Part shown: in pieces, positions 5,745-7,367 of the stretch | Position numbering within the stretch: position 1 is the first letter of the stretch | Layout of the letters: each line of letters opens with the position of its first letter | NCBI GenBank assembly: GCA_007128075.1 | Contig: SKYD01000201.1 | Coordinates: 1 to 7,367 of the forward strand | DNA from: Thiorhodovibrio sp. | GTDB taxonomy: Bacteria > Pseudomonadota > Gammaproteobacteria > Chromatiales > Chromatiaceae | Direction: 5' to 3' | DNA: 7,367 nt | Position numbers and translations under genes: made by a program | The notes under the pieces: generated by a model | Database searches by the model: none | What the model was told of the DNA's origin: nothing | What the model saw: only the letters and a program-made list of their open reading frames with translations

Positions 5745-6704
5745 ATTGCCAGCACGAGCGGCAAGCACCAGACTGACAAACAGAGCCGCCGCCAATGGCC
5801 AGGCAAATAGCTCAGTGGTGGGGCGCAATTGCCGCGTATCGGCCTCAAGTGGTTCTAATTCGTCCATTGCTGCATAGATCGTCTGCAATTCATGCAAATT
5901 GCGGGCGCGAAAATAACGCCCACCGGTGGCATCGGCTATGGCTTTGAGGCTTGCCTCATCAATCGGATGACCACCCAAGCCCATCGCAAACGGTCCCCGT
6001 GGCTCGCCACCAAAAGCGATGGTATAGACCCGAATCCCCGCCTGCGCTGCCAGCTCGGTGGCGCGTTCTGGGGTTAGCATCCCGGCATTGTTGACCCCAT
6101 CGGTGAGCAAAATCAGCACCGATTGATCGCTCATCGACTGCGCCCGCAGATGTTTCACCGCCAGCCCAATCGCATCGCCAATCGCGGTTTCGTTGCCTGC
6201 CAGCCCAACCACTGACTCAAACAACAGCCTGCGCACGGTGTCACGATCAAAAGTCAGTGGTGCTTGTAGATAGGCTTGCGAGCCAAACAGAATCAGCCCG
6301 ATTCGGTCGCCACTGCGTTGACTGATAAAATCACCCGCCACGGCCTTGACTGCGGTGAGTCGATCCACCACCCGCACCCCGACCACCATATCCTGCTCGC
6401 TCATCGAGCCAGAGAGATCAACCGCCAACATTAGATCGCGTCCCGTGACTGGCAACACAATCGGCTCGCCCACCCATTGCGGACGCGCCGCCGCTAACAC
6501 CAGCAGTCCCCAGGCAAGCAACGCCAGCCAGCGCAGCAGTGGTGGCGGCTGATGCTGCTGTTGCATGATCGGCACCAGATCCAGCAACAGCGGCGCGTGC
6601 AGCGTGGCACCTTCGGTCACCGGGGCTGGCGGCAGCAGCCGTATCACCAGCAGCGGCAGTGGCAGCGCCAGCAGTGCCCACAGATGTGCCAAGGTCAGCG
6701 ACAT
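5697..6704 (-). CDS. batA: BatA-like VWA-domain membrane protein
   Basis: A 335-residue Bat (aerotolerance) family protein with two N-terminal membrane helices (about 5-24 and 56-73), a cytoplasm- or periplasm-facing von Willebrand A domain, and a C-terminal helix (about 301-317). The metal-binding MIDAS is complete: DLSGSMS (D96, S98, S100), T173 in NETAIGDA, and D202 in LLTDG. RPQWVGEP between helix 2 and the VWA domain is typical of BatA. These proteins work with MoxR ATPases in envelope stress or complex assembly, but their exact role is poorly known. I chose the ATG at 6704 because GGAG at 6714-6717 is 9 nt away and the product begins as the family does. A GTG at 6725 would add seven residues. 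It overlaps the DUF4381 gene by 10 nt. Its last 16 codons, including the stop, lie antisense to the end of the RND gene, so the tail after the final helix is probably lineage-specific. Confidence 0.9.
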   Translation of the reverse strand: MSLTLAHLWALLALPLPLLVIRLLPPAPVTEGATLHAPLLLDLVPIMQQQHQPPPLLRWLALLAWGLLVLAAARPQWVGEPIVLPVTGRDLMLAVDLSGSMSEQDMVVGVRVVDRLTAVKAVAGDFISQRSGDRIGLILFGSQAYLQAPLTFDRDTVRRLLFESVVGLAGNETAIGDAIGLAVKHLRAQSMSDQSVLILLTDGVNNAGMLTPERATELAAQAGIRVYTIAFGGEPRGPFAMGLGGHPIDEASLKAIADATGGRYFRARNLHELQTIYAAMDELEPLEADTRQLRPTTELFAWPLAAALFVSLVLAARAGNLFVGFFASQHQKTGS

Positions 6705-7156
6705 GACCGCTGGCTCCGTATCCACAGTCGGGCGTATTCAACCAAGGCGCTGACATCGGCGTGAGGCTCTAGCCTGGGTGCGTAGGCTGTTAATAACTGC
6801 TCGGCACCATGACGCAATCGGCCATCACCGCCGGTGCGATCCAAAAATGCCAGCCACGCCTCGCCCGTGAGGGCGGCGACTTCAGCGCGTGAATAATGCT
6901 GCAACGCGACTCGCTTGAGCAGTGCTGAGATCGCAGCCACCAGGGTTGGCCCTTGCATCTGGGTGGGCAACTGATCGAGTTCGGCGAGGATGCGCGCACA
7001 GCGTTGTTGACGGCGGCGGCGGTGTTGCCAATACACCGCCAGCCCGGCGGCCACCAGAATTAGCAGCAGCGCCACCAGCCACCAGCCAGGTGCAGGTGGC
7101 CACCAGTGCGGCGGTGGTGGAATATGAATATCGCGCAGTTGTAGATCGGGATTCAC
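6695..7156 (-). CDS. DUF4381 domain protein of a Bat operon
   Basis: A 153-residue protein that matches DUF4381 in length and layout. It has a short N-terminus, LRDIHIPPPPHWWPPAPGWW (7-26), one membrane helix (about 25-42), a basic stop-transfer segment (HRRRRQQR) and a soluble helical domain containing TGEAWLAFLD (97-106). The function is unknown. The family is found almost only between DUF58 and BatA genes, which suggests a structural role in that membrane complex. The start is GTG, and GTGA fuses it with the stop of the upstream DUF58 gene (4-nt overlap). A strong Shine-Dalgarno lies within the DUF58 coding sequence. The stop lies inside the start of batA, so the three products are probably made in coupled fashion. 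Confidence 0.88.
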   Translation of the reverse strand: MNPDLQLRDIHIPPPPHWWPPAPGWWLVALLLILVAAGLAVYWQHRRRRQQRCARILAELDQLPTQMQGPTLVAAISALLKRVALQHYSRAEVAALTGEAWLAFLDRTGGDGRLRHGAEQLLTAYAPRLEPHADVSALVEYARLWIRSQRSCR

Positions 7157-7367
7157 ACAATCCCCTCCCGTAGCCAGGTCGCCAGCCGAGTGGCAACATC
7201 CTCATCGGTGCGCAGTTGCCACAGCGCCGCCCCCGCTTGATGCAGTAAGTGATAAATTTGTTGGTGCTGGCGCTGAAAGTGTTGTTGATAATGACGGCGT
7301 TGCGCTGGCAGCCGGGTGTCAATCAGACCACTGCGCGCTTGATTGCACACCCCGTAGCGACCTGGTG
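7153..7367 (-). CDS. DUF58 family protein, C-terminal part (cut by window edge)
   Basis: Only the last 70 residues are present, from PGRYG to the stop. The frame remains open to the window edge, so no start can be given. The segment LIDTRLPAQRRHYQQHFQRQ, a helix, then LWQLRTDEDVATRLATWL fits the C-terminus of DUF58 proteins, which have a degenerate VWA-like fold and end with a 'TDED' helix. In Bat-type operons DUF58 lies between the MoxR ATPase and DUF4381 genes, and the downstream order here agrees, so identification rests partly on context. MoxR would be expected further to the right, outside the window. Confidence 0.75.
   Translation of the reverse strand, partial: PGRYGVCNQARSGLIDTRLPAQRRHYQQHFQRQHQQIYHLLHQAGAALWQLRTDEDVATRLATWLREGIV
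7162..7169 (-). promoter_or_regulatory. Shine-Dalgarno site that fixes the DUF4381 GTG start
   Basis: On the minus strand this reads GGGAGGGG, with GGAGG seven bases before the GTG at 7156. It justifies choosing this non-ATG codon that overlaps the DUF58 stop, and it implies re-initiation or independent loading at the junction. Confidence 0.75.

Noticed and set aside
6540..6680. Clusters of CAGCAG / GCAGCGGCAG words suggesting a tandem repeat
   Set aside because: They follow the Leu- and Pro-rich codons of the BatA N-terminal helices and have no constant repeat unit.
6418..6756. Minus-strand frame of 112 codons in another frame of batA, rich in Ala, Gly and Thr
   Set aside because: It is a low-complexity shadow, while the BatA frame here carries the membrane helices and MIDAS motif.

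Overview
The window looks like ordinary chromosomal DNA of a gammaproteobacterium. The grounds are the DUF58 / DUF4381 / BatA gene order, an HAE1-type RND pump and moderately GC-rich coding sequence. The lineage is inferred from protein style only, and I cannot place it below class. The presence of MenA suggests menaquinone synthesis.

Layout from left to right. (a) Positions 1-214: the last codons of a possible plus-strand gene, a strong GC hairpin followed by T's, and the leader of the next gene. (b) 215-871, plus: a histidine phosphatase resembling alpha-ribazole phosphatase (CobC). (c) 857-2296, minus: a two-gene unit transcribed right to left. An exported cyclophilin comes first, and menA follows after a 6-nt gap. 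menA and cobC converge with a 15-nt overlap. (d) 2297-2648: an AT-rich gap between divergent genes, holding a doubtful 77-codon frame, a small palindrome and a possible sigma70-type promoter. (e) 2649-5744, plus: a full-length RND permease with no adaptor or outer-membrane partner in view. (f) 5697-7367, minus: the distal part of a Bat-type operon, in transcription order DUF58 protein (cut by the window edge), DUF4381 protein and BatA-like VWA protein. Their reading frames overlap at each junction. The batA 3' end runs 48 nt into the RND gene.

The DUF58, DUF4381 and BatA proteins are expected to form one membrane-associated, MoxR-linked assembly, with MoxR probably upstream beyond the right edge. 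No BatB follows BatA. The RND pump, menA, cyclophilin and phosphatase have no evident shared pathway.

I found no CRISPR array, tRNA, rRNA, intact insertion sequence or clear new system. The points most worth a second look are the foreign-looking AT-rich gap just before an adaptor-less RND gene, the eukaryote-like secreted cyclophilin, the shortened Bat operon, and the long convergent overlap between the RND and batA genes.
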